Below are positions 40,515 to 40,622 of a DNA stretch of 40,622 nt, in pieces. The stretch spans positions 1-40,622 of the forward strand of contig CAZMAF010000006.1 of NCBI GenBank assembly GCA_964564225.1, in the 5' to 3' direction. Under the pieces are notes generated by a model. That model saw nothing but the letters and a program-made list of their open reading frames with translations. It was not told the origin of the DNA and ran no database searches. A program made the position numbers and the translations under genes. Numbering within the stretch: the first letter of the stretch is position 1; the number at the start of each line of letters is the position of its first letter. Origin of the DNA: RGIG1993 sp964564225. Its GTDB lineage: Bacteria > Bacillota > Clostridia > Oscillospirales > CAG-272.

Positions 40515-40622
40515 TGATGCTCTTAACGGAGCATTCACGCTGAACGACGGTTGCCCTTGCGGGCAAGTGATGTCGGCTTCGCCTTGTGATGTAGCCTGCG
40601 GCAATGATGTTATGCCTGACGG
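40515..40622 (+). repeat. Array of TGATG-spaced mini-hairpins (cut by window edge)
   Basis: Successive short stems are ATGCTC/GAGCAT (40517-40534), TTGCCC/GGGCAA (40551-40566), GGC/GCC (40575-40583) and GCC/GGC (40594-40602), and another starts at 40611. TGATGT recurs at 40568, 40587 and 40605, so the last units have an 18-19 bp period. No ORF is apparent. It continues past the window. Confidence 0.7.

Overview
The window looks like a chromosomal segment of an endospore-forming, low-to-mid GC member of the Clostridia, most likely gut-associated and of the Oscillospirales/Christensenellales type. The reasons are: forespore sigma factor G and a SpoVAF/GerA-type protein; class III glutamine synthetase; a FliB-like cysteine protein; SD-led genes with sigma-A promoters that almost all keep a 17-bp spacer; Thr/Pro-rich secreted-protein linkers; and TGATG-type mini-hairpin repeats. 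The assignment to a lineage is inference.

Layout. 1-1233 (-): 5' part of secA, running off the left edge. 1633-3879 (+): ilvE and a DUF3810 membrane metalloprotease-like protein. 4172-6041 (+): sigG and a cell-wall amidase. 6080-10039 (-): glnN, a LytM-domain membrane protein resembling SpoIIQ, and yebC. argS (-, 10065-11753) heads the argS-yebC pair. 11999-15046 (+): a free-standing RNA polymerase alpha-CTD-like protein, murA and an RluA-family pseudouridine synthase, followed by a convergent second pseudouridine synthase (-). 16239-18384 (-): a Card1/Can2-like CARF nuclease (DUF1887) translationally linked to a FliB-like cysteine-rich protein, with no CRISPR array or cas genes in the window. 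18823-18943 (-): a promoter-terminator unit without an ORF, a candidate small RNA. 19001-22534 (-): a very unusual soluble ClpB-like AAA + receiver-like + FtsH AAA + M41 protease fusion. 22650-23450 (-): a short formate/nitrite-family channel behind a ZTP riboswitch with a terminator. 23564-23639 (+): tRNA-Arg(ACG). Then an LRR_5 membrane protein (-) and spoVAF (+).

26298-34934 (-) is a tandem family of four secreted lipoproteins of about 670-694 residues. Each has an N-terminal module, a BSP-like HExxH metallopeptidase core with an embedded calcium-loop motif, and a C-terminal F5/8-type C (discoidin) domain. The two middle copies are near-identical in promoter, N-module and C-module but have clearly different catalytic cores, so the family is mosaic. 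Three of the four have their own promoter with the same hexamers and a 17-bp spacer.

35045-40386: a MecA-like adaptor (-), a GHL10 glycoside-hydrolase-like exported protein (+), rsmA (+) and a DUF4091/GH123-like enzyme (-). The window ends in an array of mini-hairpins separated by TGATGT.

How the parts fit: most of the window is housekeeping (translation, cell wall, nitrogen, secretion) plus sporulation genes. The accessory interest lies in 16-23 kb (CARF nuclease, candidate sRNA, Clp-FtsH chimera, riboswitch-controlled formate channel) and 26-35 kb (the mosaic peptidase family).
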